Positions 1-9,563 of a stretch of DNA of 64,000 nucleotides are shown in pieces. Source of the DNA: Erythrobacter sp. (lineage in GTDB: Bacteria; Pseudomonadota; Alphaproteobacteria; Sphingomonadales; Sphingomonadaceae); the NCBI RefSeq assembly GCF_024305245.1, contig NZ_JAMWYX010000001.1:496001-560000 (forward strand), read 5' to 3'. The notes beneath the pieces were generated by a model. It was not told the origin of the DNA and did not search any database. It saw nothing but the letters and a program-made list of their open reading frames with translations. Made by a program: the position numbers and the translations under genes. Within the stretch, counting starts at the first letter, position 1. Every line of letters starts with the position of its first letter.

Positions 1-1307
1 CCACAGGCCGCCCCGGCCCGGTGGTGATCGACATTCCCAAGGACGTGCAGATAGCGGTTCCCTCGACCCGCCGCGCGTTCCTGCGTCCCGGCTCGCACCG
101 TTATGCGCCGCAGACGGTCGCGCCTGCCGAGCAGATCATAGAAGCGATCGACATGATCGCCGCTGCCGAACGTCCGATCTTCTACACCGGCGGCGGGGTG
201 ATCAATTCCGGCCCGCAAGCGAGCGAATTGCTGCGGCAGCTGCAGGACATCACCGGCGCGCCGGTCACTTCGACGCTGATGGGCCTCGGCTCATTTCCAA
301 GCGTACATCCCGATTGGCTGGGGATGCTGGGGATGCACGGCACCTACGAAGCCAACATGGCGATGAACAAGGCCGACGTGATGGTCTGCATCGGCGCGCG
401 CTTCGATGACCGGGTGACGGGCAGGCTCGATGCGTTCAGCCCTGATTCCAAGAAGATCCACATCGATATCGACCGGTCATCGATCAACAAGACGGTGCCG
501 GTCGAACTCGGCATCGTCGGCGATTGCGGCACGGTTCTGGGCCAGATGATCGAGGCATGGGGAGATCGCAAACCCCGCGATCTGGGCGACTGGAAGGCGC
601 GGATTGCAGGCTGGCGCGCACGCGAATGCCTTGCCTATCCCGAACGGTCGGTGAAGCACCCGAACATGATCATGCCGCAAAAGGCGGTCGAACGGCTTTA
701 CGCCCTCACTCACAAGCAAAAGCCGATCATCTCGACCGAAGTGGGCCAGCACCAGATGTGGGCGGCGCAGTATTTCCGCTTCGACGATCCCAACAAGTGG
801 CTGACCAGCGGCGGCCTCGGCACGATGGGATACGGCCTCCCTGCCGCCATCGGGGCGCAGCTGGGCCACCCCGATGCGCTGGTGATCGACATTGCGGGCG
901 AGGCGAGCATCCAGATGAACATTCAGGAACTGGGCACCGCCAGCCAGTATCGCCTGCCGGTGAAGGTGTTCATCCTCAACAACGAATATATGGGCATGGT
1001 CCGCCAGTGGCAGGAACTGACCTATGAAAGCCGCTATTCGAACTCCTATTCCGACAGCCTGCCCGATTTCGTCCGACTGGCCGAGGCTTACGGCTGGAAG
1101 GGCATCCGCATCCACGACGAAAGCGAGCTTGATGAAGGCATCGCCGCGATGCTCGCGCATGATGGGCCGGTGATGGTCGATTGCCTCGTCGCGCAGGATG
1201 CCAACTGCCTGCCGATGATCCCCAGCGGGGCAGCACACACCGACATGCTGCTGTACGGCGACACGGTCGAAGGCACGATGGACGACGAAGCCAAGGCGCT
1301 CGTTTGA
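1..1307 (+). CDS. ilvB: Acetolactate synthase large subunit, 5' end missing
   Basis: This is the ThDP- and FAD-dependent catalytic subunit of acetohydroxyacid synthase, the first common step of valine, leucine and isoleucine synthesis. The frame is open from position 3 ([12 protein letters not shown]), so the N-terminal ThDP-binding domain lies outside the window. The central FAD-binding segment ([11 protein letters not shown] near 388-420) and the C-terminal ThDP region ([13 protein letters not shown], then [16 protein letters not shown], near 898-1020) are intact and the C-terminus is normal. Many homologues have GDAS or GDGS where this one has GEAS. The TGA stop overlaps the start of the next small gene, which leads into ilvN, so the three genes look co-transcribed and translationally coupled. 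The identity is secure; only the truncation limits it. Confidence 0.96.
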   Translation, partial: TGRPGPVVIDIPKDVQIAVPSTRRAFLRPGSHRYAPQTVAPAEQIIEAIDMIAAAERPIFYTGGGVINSGPQASELLRQLQDITGAPVTSTLMGLGSFPSVHPDWLGMLGMHGTYEANMAMNKADVMVCIGARFDDRVTGRLDAFSPDSKKIHIDIDRSSINKTVPVELGIVGDCGTVLGQMIEAWGDRKPRDLGDWKARIAGWRARECLAYPERSVKHPNMIMPQKAVERLYALTHKQKPIISTEVGQHQMWAAQYFRFDDPNKWLTSGGLGTMGYGLPAAIGAQLGHPDALVIDIAGEASIQMNIQELGTASQYRLPVKVFILNNEYMGMVRQWQELTYESRYSNSYSDSLPDFVRLAEAYGWKGIRIHDESELDEGIAAMLAHDGPVMVDCLVAQDANCLPMIPSGAAHTDMLLYGDTVEGTMDDEAKALV

Positions 1308-1489
1308 TGCCTTACTGGGTTTTCGTACCGGTCGTCGCTGCGATCTGGTTGGTCGTTCTCGGCATCCGTGAATTCAGACGCAAGGATCATGCTTGGGGGA
1401 TGATCGACATCGTGATTGCCGTAAGCCTGCTCCTGATCCCGATCCCGAGCCATTCCGTCACAATCGATCTGCCGAGCCAGCAACCATGA
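1307..1489 (+). CDS. Small two-helix membrane protein between ilvB and ilvN
   Basis: This encodes 60 residues and I do not recognise a family. An N-terminal hydrophobic segment (WVFVPVVAAIWLVVLGI) is followed by a charged stretch (REFRRKDHAWG) and a second hydrophobic segment (MIDIVIAVSLLLIPIP), which suggests two membrane helices with a short loop. The ATG overlaps the ilvB stop codon and the TGA overlaps the ilvN start codon, both as ATGA junctions, so it sits inside the acetolactate synthase operon as a coupled cistron. A role in tuning or localising the enzyme is only a guess. It could instead be a translational spacer, but the clean membrane pattern argues for a real protein. Confidence 0.7.
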   Translation: MPYWVFVPVVAAIWLVVLGIREFRRKDHAWGMIDIVIAVSLLLIPIPSHSVTIDLPSQQP

Positions 1490-2001
1490 AAATCACCGAA
1501 GCAGCTTCCGAGCGCCATGTGCTCGCCGTCACGGTCGATAATGAACCGGGGATCCTCGCCAAGATCACCGGGCTGTTTACCGCGCGTGGATACAACATCG
1601 ACAGCCTGACCGTGGCCGACATTACCGAAGACCATGCCCTTAGCCGCATCACCATCGTTACCAACGGGCCGCCGCAGGTGATCGACCAGATCGAGGCGCA
1701 GCTGGAACGGTTGGTGCCGGTGCACAAGGTCGTCGACCTCACCACCGCCGGCCCGCATGTCGAGCGCGAACTGGCGCTGATCAAGGTCACCGGCACGGGC
1801 GAGAAGCGGGTGGAGGCGCTGCGGCTCGCCGATATCTTCCGCGCGCGGCCCGTCGACACCACCACCGGAAGCTTCATCTTCGAAATCACCGGCCCGCCCG
1901 ACAAGGTCGACAGCTTCATCGCCCTGATGCGCGAACTGGGGCTGGTCGAAGTCGGCCGCACCGGCATCGTCGGAATGCTGCGCGGGGCCGATGGGGCCTG
2001 A
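1486..2001 (+). CDS. ilvN: Acetolactate synthase small (regulatory) subunit
   Basis: This is the 171-residue regulatory subunit that activates IlvB and confers feedback inhibition by branched-chain amino acids. The N-terminal ACT domain is clear (NEPGILAKITGLFTARGYNI at about residues 18-37) and is followed by the C-terminal domain typical of the family, with the ERELALIKV segment near residue 90. The length matches long small subunits of the IlvH type. The start ATG overlaps the stop of the preceding 60-codon gene, which fixes it and implies coupled translation. ilvC follows after a 38-base gap. Confidence 0.95.
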   Translation: MKITEAASERHVLAVTVDNEPGILAKITGLFTARGYNIDSLTVADITEDHALSRITIVTNGPPQVIDQIEAQLERLVPVHKVVDLTTAGPHVERELALIKVTGTGEKRVEALRLADIFRARPVDTTTGSFIFEITGPPDKVDSFIALMRELGLVEVGRTGIVGMLRGADGA

Positions 2002-2027
2002 ACAAATTCACTGAATACAATGTATAA

Positions 2028-3059
<1,032 letters not shown>

Positions 3060-3072
3060 CAGCGGAACTGAA

Positions 3073-3106
3073 GGTGTGTCTCGTTCATTGCTGGACGAGA
3101 CACACT
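3073..3106 (+). other. Perfect inverted repeat between ilvC and the yceI-like gene
   Basis: An 11-bp perfect inverted repeat (GTGTGTCTCGT at 3074-3084, ACGAGACACAC at 3095-3105) encloses a 10-nt loop, with a possible G-U pair extending it. The hairpin lies 13 bases after the ilvC stop. No T-run follows, so it is not a typical intrinsic terminator. It could be an mRNA 3' stabiliser, an operator or a weak terminator. Confidence 0.6.
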
Positions 3107-3122
3107 CCAGGAGACAGCCGCT

Positions 3123-3776
3123 ATGAAAAGAATCGCCCTTGCCGCCGCCGCCACGATGCTCGCCGTGACCGGGGGCATCGCCGCAGCCCCCGCCATCTTC
3201 GCGCAGGGCGCTCCGCAGGTGCCGGGCCAGCAGGATCCGGCCCGCGTGACTGCCGGAACCTACTCCGCCGATCCCGCTCACTCGCTGATCACGTTCGAGG
3301 TCAACCACTTCGGCTTCAACGATTATTACGGCATCTTCGGCGATGTTGCCGGAACGCTGGTGATCGACCCGGCCAATCCGGAAGCCGCGATGGTCGACGT
3401 CACGATCCCGGTCGCCAGTGTCACCACCGCCAGCAAGGGGTTGACCGACCACCTGCTGCGTCCGGCGAAGGATGGCGGCAGCCCCGATTTCTTCGGAGCC
3501 GAACCCGCCCCTGCCCGCTTCGTTTCGACTGCGGTCGAAGTGGACGGCATGACCGCGATGATCACCGGCAACCTGACCTTGAACGGCGTTACCAAGCCGG
3601 TCACCTTCGAAGCCGAATTCACTGGCGCGGGGACGAACCCGATGAACAAGAAGGAAACCATCGGCTTCGAAGCCGAGACCGAGATCAAACGCTCCGATTT
3701 CGGCGTGAACTACGGCATTCCGCTGGTCAGCGACGAGGTTGAACTCGATATCAGCGTGGCGTTTGAAAAGCAGTAA
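3123..3776 (+). CDS. YceI-family periplasmic lipid-binding-like protein
   Basis: The protein has 217 residues. Residues 1-28 form a Sec signal peptide (KR, then an alanine-rich core, then AIFAQ), so the product is expected in the periplasm. The mature part has YceI features: YSADPAHSLITFEVNHFGF near the start, NLTLNGVTKPVTFEAEF in the middle, and KRSDFGVNYGIPLVSDEVEL near the end. YceI proteins are lipocalin-like barrels that bind isoprenoid-type lipids; their physiological role is poorly defined. GGAGA 9 bases upstream of the ATG supports this start. Its position after ilvC shows no obvious functional link. Confidence 0.88.
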   Translation: MKRIALAAAATMLAVTGGIAAAPAIFAQGAPQVPGQQDPARVTAGTYSADPAHSLITFEVNHFGFNDYYGIFGDVAGTLVIDPANPEAAMVDVTIPVASVTTASKGLTDHLLRPAKDGGSPDFFGAEPAPARFVSTAVEVDGMTAMITGNLTLNGVTKPVTFEAEFTGAGTNPMNKKETIGFEAETEIKRSDFGVNYGIPLVSDEVELDISVAFEKQ

Positions 3777-3821
3777 AAGCGCTCTCGACAGCAATCCGGC
3801 AATCGGGCAGGCAGCACGCCG

Positions 3822-4979
3822 ATGCGCCTGACCGATTGCCACAATATCGACGATTTCCGGCGACTGGCCAAGGCCCGCCTGCCCTTTCCCGTGTTCGATT
3901 ATATCGACGGGGCGGCGGATGACGAACTGACCAAGGCGCGTAACACGTCCGCTTTCGATAATGTCGATCTGGTGCCCGATGTGCTCGCCGGGGTAGAGGT
4001 GATCGATACCTCCTGCACCATTCTCGGCCGCAAATCCGCGCTGCCGCTGATGCTCTCGCCCACCGCAGTGCAACGCGCATTCCACTGGCAGGGGGAAACA
4101 GCCGTGGCGAAGGCGGCGGAGAAGTTCGGTCTGTGGTTCGGTATCTCCAGCCTTGCCACCCGCAGCATCGAGGAGATCGCCGCGCTGACCAGCGGTCCCA
4201 AGCTGTTCCAGCTTTACGTCCACAAGGACAAGGGCCTGAACACCCACATGATCGAACGCTGTAAGGCAGCAAAGTTCGATGCGCTGGCGCTGACGGTCGA
4301 CACCATTGTTTCGGGCAAGCGCGAGCGGTGCCTGCGCAGCGGCTTCACCACCCCGCCGCGTTTCACCCCGGCCAGCATCCTCAGCTATGCTACCCGCCCG
4401 CGTTGGACGCTCGACTATGTCTTGCGCGAGAAATTCCGCCTCCCCAATCTCGACACCCACGTGTCCGAGGGCAGCGGCAAGGCGGTGAGCATCGCCGAAT
4501 ATTTCAACACCATGCTCGACACCGCGATGGATTGGGACACCGCTGCCGCGATCCGCCAGCAATGGGGCGGGACATTCGTGCTGAAGGGCGTGATGAGCGC
4601 CGCCGACGCCCGCCGCGCGGTCGACATCGGCGCCGATGCGATCATGATCTCCAACCACGGCGGCAGGCAGCTGGATGGCAGCCGCGCGCCGTATGACCAG
4701 CTACCCGAAATCGTCGATGCGGTGGGCGGCGAGATAGAGATCATCTGCGACGGCGGCGTGCGGCGCGGCACCCATGTCCTGAAAGCACTGGCGAGCGGCG
4801 CGACGGCGGCTTCGGGCGGGCGGCTTTACCTCTACGCGCTGGCCGCTGCCGGGCAGGACGGGGTCGAACGCGCGCTCGGCATTCTCAAGGACGAGATCGA
4901 GCGCGGAATGCGGCTGATGGGCGTCACGGGGGTGGCGCAGTTGACGACCGACCGGCTGCGATTCCGCGGCATGTCATAA
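3822..4979 (+). CDS. FMN-dependent alpha-hydroxy acid dehydrogenase (L-lactate dehydrogenase-like)
   Basis: This 385-residue TIM-barrel flavoenzyme belongs to the LldD / glycolate oxidase / mandelate dehydrogenase family, which oxidises 2-hydroxy acids to 2-oxo acids. The N-terminus carries the family pattern (FPVFDYIDGAADDELT). The active-site histidine lies in ISNHGGRQLDGSRAP, and the FMN phosphate region in ICDGGVRRGTHVLKALASGA. Many relatives read GADAVMIGR at the phosphate-binding step; here it is GATAASGGRLYLY, a small departure. The substrate cannot be fixed from sequence, though L-lactate is the commonest assignment. It lies 45 bases after the yceI-like gene. Confidence 0.88.
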   Translation: MRLTDCHNIDDFRRLAKARLPFPVFDYIDGAADDELTKARNTSAFDNVDLVPDVLAGVEVIDTSCTILGRKSALPLMLSPTAVQRAFHWQGETAVAKAAEKFGLWFGISSLATRSIEEIAALTSGPKLFQLYVHKDKGLNTHMIERCKAAKFDALALTVDTIVSGKRERCLRSGFTTPPRFTPASILSYATRPRWTLDYVLREKFRLPNLDTHVSEGSGKAVSIAEYFNTMLDTAMDWDTAAAIRQQWGGTFVLKGVMSAADARRAVDIGADAIMISNHGGRQLDGSRAPYDQLPEIVDAVGGEIEIICDGGVRRGTHVLKALASGATAASGGRLYLYALAAAGQDGVERALGILKDEIERGMRLMGVTGVAQLTTDRLRFRGMS

Positions 4980-5033
4980 TCTTGCAATGCAAGGCGCGCT
5001 TGAGGCTGACAACTCTTCGAACGGATCGACACC

Positions 5034-5480
5034 ATGCTCAAGATTTCGCCTGCCCTCCTCGCCCTGCCCCTTGCGCTGGCTCTGACCGCCTGCGGCAGCG
5101 AACCCGACCCCGTCGCCAATGATGCCGACAGTTTCGCCGCGCGGATCAATCAGAACGGCGGCGCGACACCCGCACCGCAAGGCACGGTCGCACCCAAAGT
5201 GGCCGAAACCCTGCCCGGCGCTGCGCCCGGTCCGTTCGCAGCCGGAACACTGACCGATCCCGCGTCGGCAAACTGCGGCGCGAACATGATGGGACCGTTC
5301 ATCGGCAAGCCCGCCGACGATGCGACACGGACCGAAATCGTCAAGGCGCTGGGCCGCAGCGACAACCTGCGCTTCGTCGCCTACGGCACGCCTGGTTATG
5401 TGAACCCCGATGCCACCAACCCGCGCCTCAGCCTGATGCTGGACGCGCAGAATGTCATCGTCGACGCTCGCTGCGGCTGA
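5034..5480 (+). CDS. Lipoprotein with an I78-type peptidase-inhibitor-like domain
   Basis: The protein has 148 residues with a lipoprotein signal ending in LTAC (lipidated Cys20). A low-complexity Ala/Pro linker follows. The C-terminal part has NCGANMMGPFIGKPADD, then RFVAYGTPGYVNPDATNPR, and ends LMLDAQNVIVDARCG. The FIGKP block, the NPxRL-like block and the terminal RCG with two cysteines resemble peptidase inhibitor family I78, whose members are small periplasmic serine-protease inhibitors or Elastase/subtilisin inhibitor homologues. The family assignment is from memory of the motif. The gene stands alone between the hydroxy acid dehydrogenase and leuA. Confidence 0.72.
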   Translation: MLKISPALLALPLALALTACGSEPDPVANDADSFAARINQNGGATPAPQGTVAPKVAETLPGAAPGPFAAGTLTDPASANCGANMMGPFIGKPADDATRTEIVKALGRSDNLRFVAYGTPGYVNPDATNPRLSLMLDAQNVIVDARCG

Positions 5481-5548
5481 GCAGCGGCCCGCGGGCGCTG
5501 GCAATCCGTGCTTGCGCGCGGCCCGGTAATCGGCAAAGACTGCTGCCC

Positions 5549-5599
5549 ATGACGCGGAACGGAACCCTGCTGCTTCGACTTATGCGCCCTTGGGCGTAG
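5549..5599 (+). CDS. Candidate leucine-rich leader peptide of leuA
   Basis: A 16-codon frame, MTRNGTLLLRLMRPWA, ends in TAG about 90 bases before leuA. Four of five consecutive codons are leucine (CTG CTG CTT CGA CTT at 5567-5581), which is the hallmark of a ribosome-stalling sensor for leucine supply. The downstream RNA can pair with the 3' part of the frame. The ribosome-binding site in front of the ATG is weak, which is the main doubt. Transcription attenuation of leuA by leader peptides is established in proteobacteria; its use here is inferred. Confidence 0.62.
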   Translation: MTRNGTLLLRLMRPWA

Positions 5600-5666
5600 G
5601 GCACCGCGCGCGAGGAACGCCGCGGCCCCGCTCCCAAGGGTGAACCGCCGCCAGCCTTCCTTTTCC
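5585..5666 (+). promoter_or_regulatory. Candidate attenuator between leader peptide and leuA
   Basis: CCCTTGGG at 5587-5594, inside the last leader codons, is exactly complementary to CCCAAGGG at 5633-5640, and GGGC/GCCC extends the stem beyond an internal loop. The same segment can instead form a local CGCC/GGCG hairpin at 5585-5596, so mutually exclusive structures are possible. A pyrimidine-rich, U-containing tract (CCTTCCTTTTCC) ends near 5666. A canonical terminator is not obvious by eye. Confidence 0.4.
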
Positions 5667-5689
5667 ACTACCGCGACGAGCCTCATTCC

Positions 5690-7378
5690 ATGCCCATGCT
5701 CAAGGATCCTTCCGCCAAGTACCGTGCCTTCGGGCAGATCGACTTGCCCGGCCGCCAATGGCCATCGCGCCTGATCGAACAGGCCCCACGCTGGCTTTCG
5801 ACCGACTTGCGCGACGGCAACCAGTCGATCATCGACCCGATGGACGCGGTGAAAAAGCGCCGCTTTTTCGATCTGCTGATCGACATTGGTGTCAAGGAAA
5901 TCGAAGTCGGCTTCCCCAGTGCGGGCGCGACCGAGTTCGACTTCATTTCCGGCCTCGTGAAATCCGATGCGATCCCCGATGACGTGATCGTGCAGGTGCT
6001 CACCCAGAGCCGCGAAGACCTGATCCGCACCAGCTTCGCCAGTCTCGAAGGCGCGCGGGCAGCAATCGTGCACCTTTACAACGCCGTCAGCCCTGCATGG
6101 CGCGACATCGTGTTCCGGATGAGCCGGGAAGAGGTGAAAGCCATCGCCGTCGCCGGTGCCAAGGTGATGCGCGACGAGGCGGCGAAGCAGCCCGGCACCG
6201 AGTGGCATTTCCAGTATTCGCCCGAAACCTTCTCCACCGCCGAACTCGATTTCAGCATCGAGGTCTGCGCGGCAGTGATGGAGGTGCTGGCCCCCACGCC
6301 CGACCATCCGATCATCCTCAACCTGCCCGCCACGGTCGAGGCGGCGACCCCGAATATCTACGCCGACCAGATCGAATATTTCTGCCGCCACCTGCCCAAC
6401 CGCGAGGCGGCGGTGATCAGTCTGCACACCCACAACGACCGCGGCACCGGGGTCGCGGCGGCGGAACTGGGGCTGATGGCAGGGGCTGACCGCGTCGAAG
6501 GCTGCCTGTTCGGCAATGGCGAGCGCACCGGCAATTGCTGCCTCGTGACCATGGCGCTCAACCTCTACAGCCAAGGCGTCGATCCGAAGCTGGATTTTTC
6601 CGACATCGACCGCGTGATCGCGACGGTGGAATATTGCAACGACCTCCCCGTGCATCAGCGCCACCCCTACGGCGGTGAGCTGGTCTACACCGCGTTTTCC
6701 GGCAGCCATCAGGACGCGATCAAGAAGGGTTTCGAGGCCCGCGACGCGCAGAACGACGAATATTGGCGCGTGCCCTATCTGCCGATCGATCCGGCTGACT
6801 TGGGGCGCAGTTACGAAGCGGTGATCCGGGTCAATTCGCAATCCGGCAAGGGCGGGTTTGCCTGGGTGCTGGAGAAGGACCAGGGCCTGAAACTCCCCAA
6901 AAAAATGCAGGCCGATTTCAGCGCCCACGTCCAGCGCATGGCGGACGCGTTGGGCCGCGAATTGAATGCCGCCGATATCTGGGATGCCTTCCGCAAGGCC
7001 TATCAGGTGCAGACCCACCCCAAGCATTTCCAGCTGGTTCGCTACGAGGAAAGCCGCAGTTCCGACGGCACGCGGATTTTCGCCGGGACCATCGCGGTCG
7101 ACGGGGTCGAACAGAGCGTATCGGGGCGCGGCAACGGCCTGATCTCCAGCGTCATGGGCACCTTGCGCGAAGCCTTCGGCGTGGATCTCGAAGTCGCCGA
7201 TTACACCGAACACGCGCTCGGCTCGGGCACGGATGCGCGCGCGGCGGCCTATCTGGAATGCCGGGCGGGCGATGGCCGCACGATCTGGGGCTGCGGCATC
7301 GACGAGGACGTGGCGACCGCCAGCGTGCGCGCGGTGCTTTCAGCCGCAAACGTCGCGGTTGCGCAAAGCGCCGCATAG
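5690..7378 (+). CDS. leuA: 2-isopropylmalate synthase
   Basis: This 562-residue enzyme condenses 2-oxoisovalerate with acetyl-CoA in the first committed step of leucine synthesis. The catalytic HMGL-like barrel starts with [14 protein letters not shown]; the metal-ligand histidines are in [11 protein letters not shown], followed by [12 protein letters not shown]. The C-terminal LeuA allosteric dimer domain covers roughly residues 430-560 ([20 protein letters not shown] and [14 protein letters not shown]). This is the long LeuA type seen in actinobacteria and many alphaproteobacteria. Two ATGs (5690 and 5696) are possible; the first is used here. A leucine-rich leader precedes it. Confidence 0.95.
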   Translation: MPMLKDPSAKYRAFGQIDLPGRQWPSRLIEQAPRWLSTDLRDGNQSIIDPMDAVKKRRFFDLLIDIGVKEIEVGFPSAGATEFDFISGLVKSDAIPDDVIVQVLTQSREDLIRTSFASLEGARAAIVHLYNAVSPAWRDIVFRMSREEVKAIAVAGAKVMRDEAAKQPGTEWHFQYSPETFSTAELDFSIEVCAAVMEVLAPTPDHPIILNLPATVEAATPNIYADQIEYFCRHLPNREAAVISLHTHNDRGTGVAAAELGLMAGADRVEGCLFGNGERTGNCCLVTMALNLYSQGVDPKLDFSDIDRVIATVEYCNDLPVHQRHPYGGELVYTAFSGSHQDAIKKGFEARDAQNDEYWRVPYLPIDPADLGRSYEAVIRVNSQSGKGGFAWVLEKDQGLKLPKKMQADFSAHVQRMADALGRELNAADIWDAFRKAYQVQTHPKHFQLVRYEESRSSDGTRIFAGTIAVDGVEQSVSGRGNGLISSVMGTLREAFGVDLEVADYTEHALGSGTDARAAAYLECRAGDGRTIWGCGIDEDVATASVRAVLSAANVAVAQSAA

Positions 7379-7469
7379 ACGCGCCTTACCTGCTTGCACC
7401 ACGCGCAATTTCCGCGCAATCTTGCGGCCTGCGCATCAGACGCGGATCATGGGTGGGGGAGGCAAGCCG

Positions 7470-8249
7470 ATGGAAGTGCTGGAACAAGGCCCCGCCACGC
7501 CGCTGCCACCGCCGCAGGTGGCGGGCGATCTGGCATTCGGCGATCTGGGCAAGGCGCTGGCCGCAGGCTGGCGCGACTTCCTCAGCATGCCGCAATACGG
7601 GATGTTCTTCGGCGGGGTTTATGTGCTGGCGGGCCTCGCAATCGGCTGGGCGACAGTGACCGGGGGCGAGCCGACCTGGCTGATCCCTGCAATGGCGGGT
7701 TTCCCGCTGGTCGCGCCCTTCGTAGCAGTCGGCCTTTATGAAGCGAGCCGTCGGCGCGAGGCTGGCGAGGCAATCGGCTGGCGCGCGGTGCTGGGGGCGC
7801 TGAAGGGGCATGACGACGACCAGATCCTGTCGATGGGAGTGATCGTGTTCGTCGCCTTTTCGTTCTGGATGATCGTGGCGCACGCGATCTTCGCGGTGTT
7901 CATGGCCGAAAGCGGTATGGGCGGGGAATCGCTCGCCGCTCTGCTCACACCGGCGGGTCTGATGATGCTGGCGGTCGGCAGCGTGGTCGGCGCGGTGATG
8001 GCATTCGCGTTCTATGCGATGACAGTCATCAGCCTGCCGATGCTGGTCGAACGCAAGGTCGATTTTCTCACCGCGATCATCGCCAGCTTTAAAACCGTGC
8101 GCGGCAATTTCGCGGTGATGCTGGCCTGGGCGGCGATCATCGCGGCGGTGTTGTTTGCAGCGATGATCCCGGCGTTTCTCGGCCTGATGGTGGCGCTGCC
8201 GGTGCTCGGCCATGCGACCTGGCACCTCTATCGCCGTGCGGTTGTTTAG
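7470..8249 (+). CDS. DUF2189 integral membrane protein
   Basis: The product has 259 residues and about six hydrophobic segments. The start of the domain (LGKALAAGWRDFLSMPQYGM) and the following FFGGVYVLAGLAIGW helix match the DUF2189 family of predicted membrane proteins, sometimes labelled cytochrome c oxidase-related without firm evidence. The function is unknown. The ATG at 7470 has a good GGGGGAGG site 8 bases upstream; an in-frame ATG at 7449 is also open but lacks one. It follows leuA by about 90 bases and may be read from the same direction, but nothing ties it to leucine synthesis. Confidence 0.8.
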   Translation: MEVLEQGPATPLPPPQVAGDLAFGDLGKALAAGWRDFLSMPQYGMFFGGVYVLAGLAIGWATVTGGEPTWLIPAMAGFPLVAPFVAVGLYEASRRREAGEAIGWRAVLGALKGHDDDQILSMGVIVFVAFSFWMIVAHAIFAVFMAESGMGGESLAALLTPAGLMMLAVGSVVGAVMAFAFYAMTVISLPMLVERKVDFLTAIIASFKTVRGNFAVMLAWAAIIAAVLFAAMIPAFLGLMVALPVLGHATWHLYRRAVV

Positions 8250-8357
8250 GCATTTCCTACCGCCAGACCGCTCCCTACCAGAAGAGGCATGACGCGCGCC
8301 GTTCGAACCATTAGAGCTAACTGGATAAAGAGCGGCGCGGGGCGGCGGGTTTTCTGT

Positions 8358-8389
8358 TCCTGAACAGTGTCTCATGTGTCTCCTACACG
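8358..8389 (+). repeat. 32-bp perfect repeat, copy A, upstream of amidohydrolase gene
   Basis: This 32-bp stretch (TCCTGAACAGTGTCTCATGT then GTCTCCTACACG) recurs without mismatch on the opposite strand at 46674-46705. Similarity extends to GGGTTTT upstream and CGCA downstream. It contains the direct repeat GTGTCTC-AT-GTGTCTC and a GTGT...ACAC inversion. Here it ends 22 bases before the ATG of a metal-dependent hydrolase. A promoter/operator or a 5' UTR element is the likely role. Confidence 0.8.
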
Positions 8390-8411
8390 CCGCACCACGA
8401 GGGAGAGAACC

Positions 8412-9470
8412 ATGACCGACAGCCGCACGCCCGAAGCGATTCTCGAACCCGATCTGCCCATCATCGATCCGCACCACCACCTGTGGGACTTGCGGCCGAT
8501 GCTGCCGATGTTCCCCGAACCACATCACCACTTCATCGCCGCGCTGGTGGATAATGCGCACTACACCTTCGACCAGCTGCAGACGCACCTGAACAGCGGG
8601 CACAACATCATCGGCACGGTCTTCATGGAATGCAGCGCGTTCTACGATGCTTCGCTGGGCGACACGTTGAAGCCGGTGGGCGAGGTCGAATTCGTCAACG
8701 GCGTCGCCGCGCAGGCGGCAAGCGGGCTTTACGGGCCGGGTCGGCCATGCGCCGGCATTGTCGGCCATGCCGATCTGATGCTGGGCAGCGAAGCGGGGGC
8801 AGTGCTCGATGCGCTCCGCGCCGCCGCGCCGCGCCGATTCAGGGGCATCCGACATCAGGGCGCGTGGGATGCCGATCCGGTGGTGTTGGGCCCCCCGTTC
8901 CATGCACCCGAAGGCCTGTACCGCGACGCGACCTTCCGCCAGGGCTTCGCGGAACTCGGCAAGCGCGCGATGACCTTCGATGCGTGGGTGCTGGAACCGC
9001 AATTGCCCGACGTGATCGATCTGGCGCGCGCCTTCCCCGATCAGCCGATCTGCCTCGACCATTGCGGTACGCCGCTTGGGGTCGCGGCCTACAAGGGGCG
9101 GCTGCACGAACGCTTCGATATCTGGCGCCGCAACATCCACGAACTGGCGAAGTGCGAAAACGTGGTGGTCAAGCTCGGCGGGATGGCGATGGCATTCTGC
9201 GCCCTGCCCGAAGACGGCCCCGCCGCCGGGCACGGATCGGAGCATCTTGCTGCGCTGTGGCGGCCCTATATCGAGACCTGCATCGAAGCCTTCGGGCCGG
9301 AGCGCGCAATGTTCGAAAGCAACTATCCGGTCGATTACTGGGGCGCGGATTACGCTGTGCTGTGGAACGCGTTCAAACACCTCACCCGCTCGGCCAGCGC
9401 GGACGAAAAAGCCGCGCTTTACGCAGGCACTGCCGCGCGGTTCTACGGCCTAGATCATTTGCTGGGCTGA
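8412..9470 (+). CDS. Amidohydrolase-2 family metal-dependent hydrolase
   Basis: This 352-residue TIM-barrel hydrolase resembles the 2-pyrone-4,6-dicarboxylate lactonase / 4-sulfomuconolactone hydrolase group. The first strand carries the metal-binding histidines (IIDPHHHLWDLRP), a second site is in ICLDHCGTPLGV, and the conserved acidic residue is in FESNYPVDYWG near the C-terminus. The substrate is not evident; such enzymes often open lactones of aromatic degradation. The ATG at 8412 has GAGGGAGAG close upstream. An upstream GTG frame that reads through the 32-bp repeat (MSHVSPTRR) is rejected because the same peptide arises from the repeat in front of another gene. Confidence 0.85.
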   Translation: MTDSRTPEAILEPDLPIIDPHHHLWDLRPMLPMFPEPHHHFIAALVDNAHYTFDQLQTHLNSGHNIIGTVFMECSAFYDASLGDTLKPVGEVEFVNGVAAQAASGLYGPGRPCAGIVGHADLMLGSEAGAVLDALRAAAPRRFRGIRHQGAWDADPVVLGPPFHAPEGLYRDATFRQGFAELGKRAMTFDAWVLEPQLPDVIDLARAFPDQPICLDHCGTPLGVAAYKGRLHERFDIWRRNIHELAKCENVVVKLGGMAMAFCALPEDGPAAGHGSEHLAALWRPYIETCIEAFGPERAMFESNYPVDYWGADYAVLWNAFKHLTRSASADEKAALYAGTAARFYGLDHLLG

Positions 9471-9563
9471 TGCTGCGCGGGTCTTGCAAAGATCACGCTT
9501 GGCAGGTTCGGAACCGCCGCTAGAGACGCGGGTTAATGCCGAATACGTTTTGAGGAGAAACCG

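Noticed and set aside
8367..8411. An N-terminal extension of the amidohydrolase starting at GTG 8367 (MSHVSPTRR)
   Set aside because: The peptide is produced by the 32-bp repeat and also appears before the unrelated M20 hydrolase; the ATG at 8412 has its own strong ribosome site.
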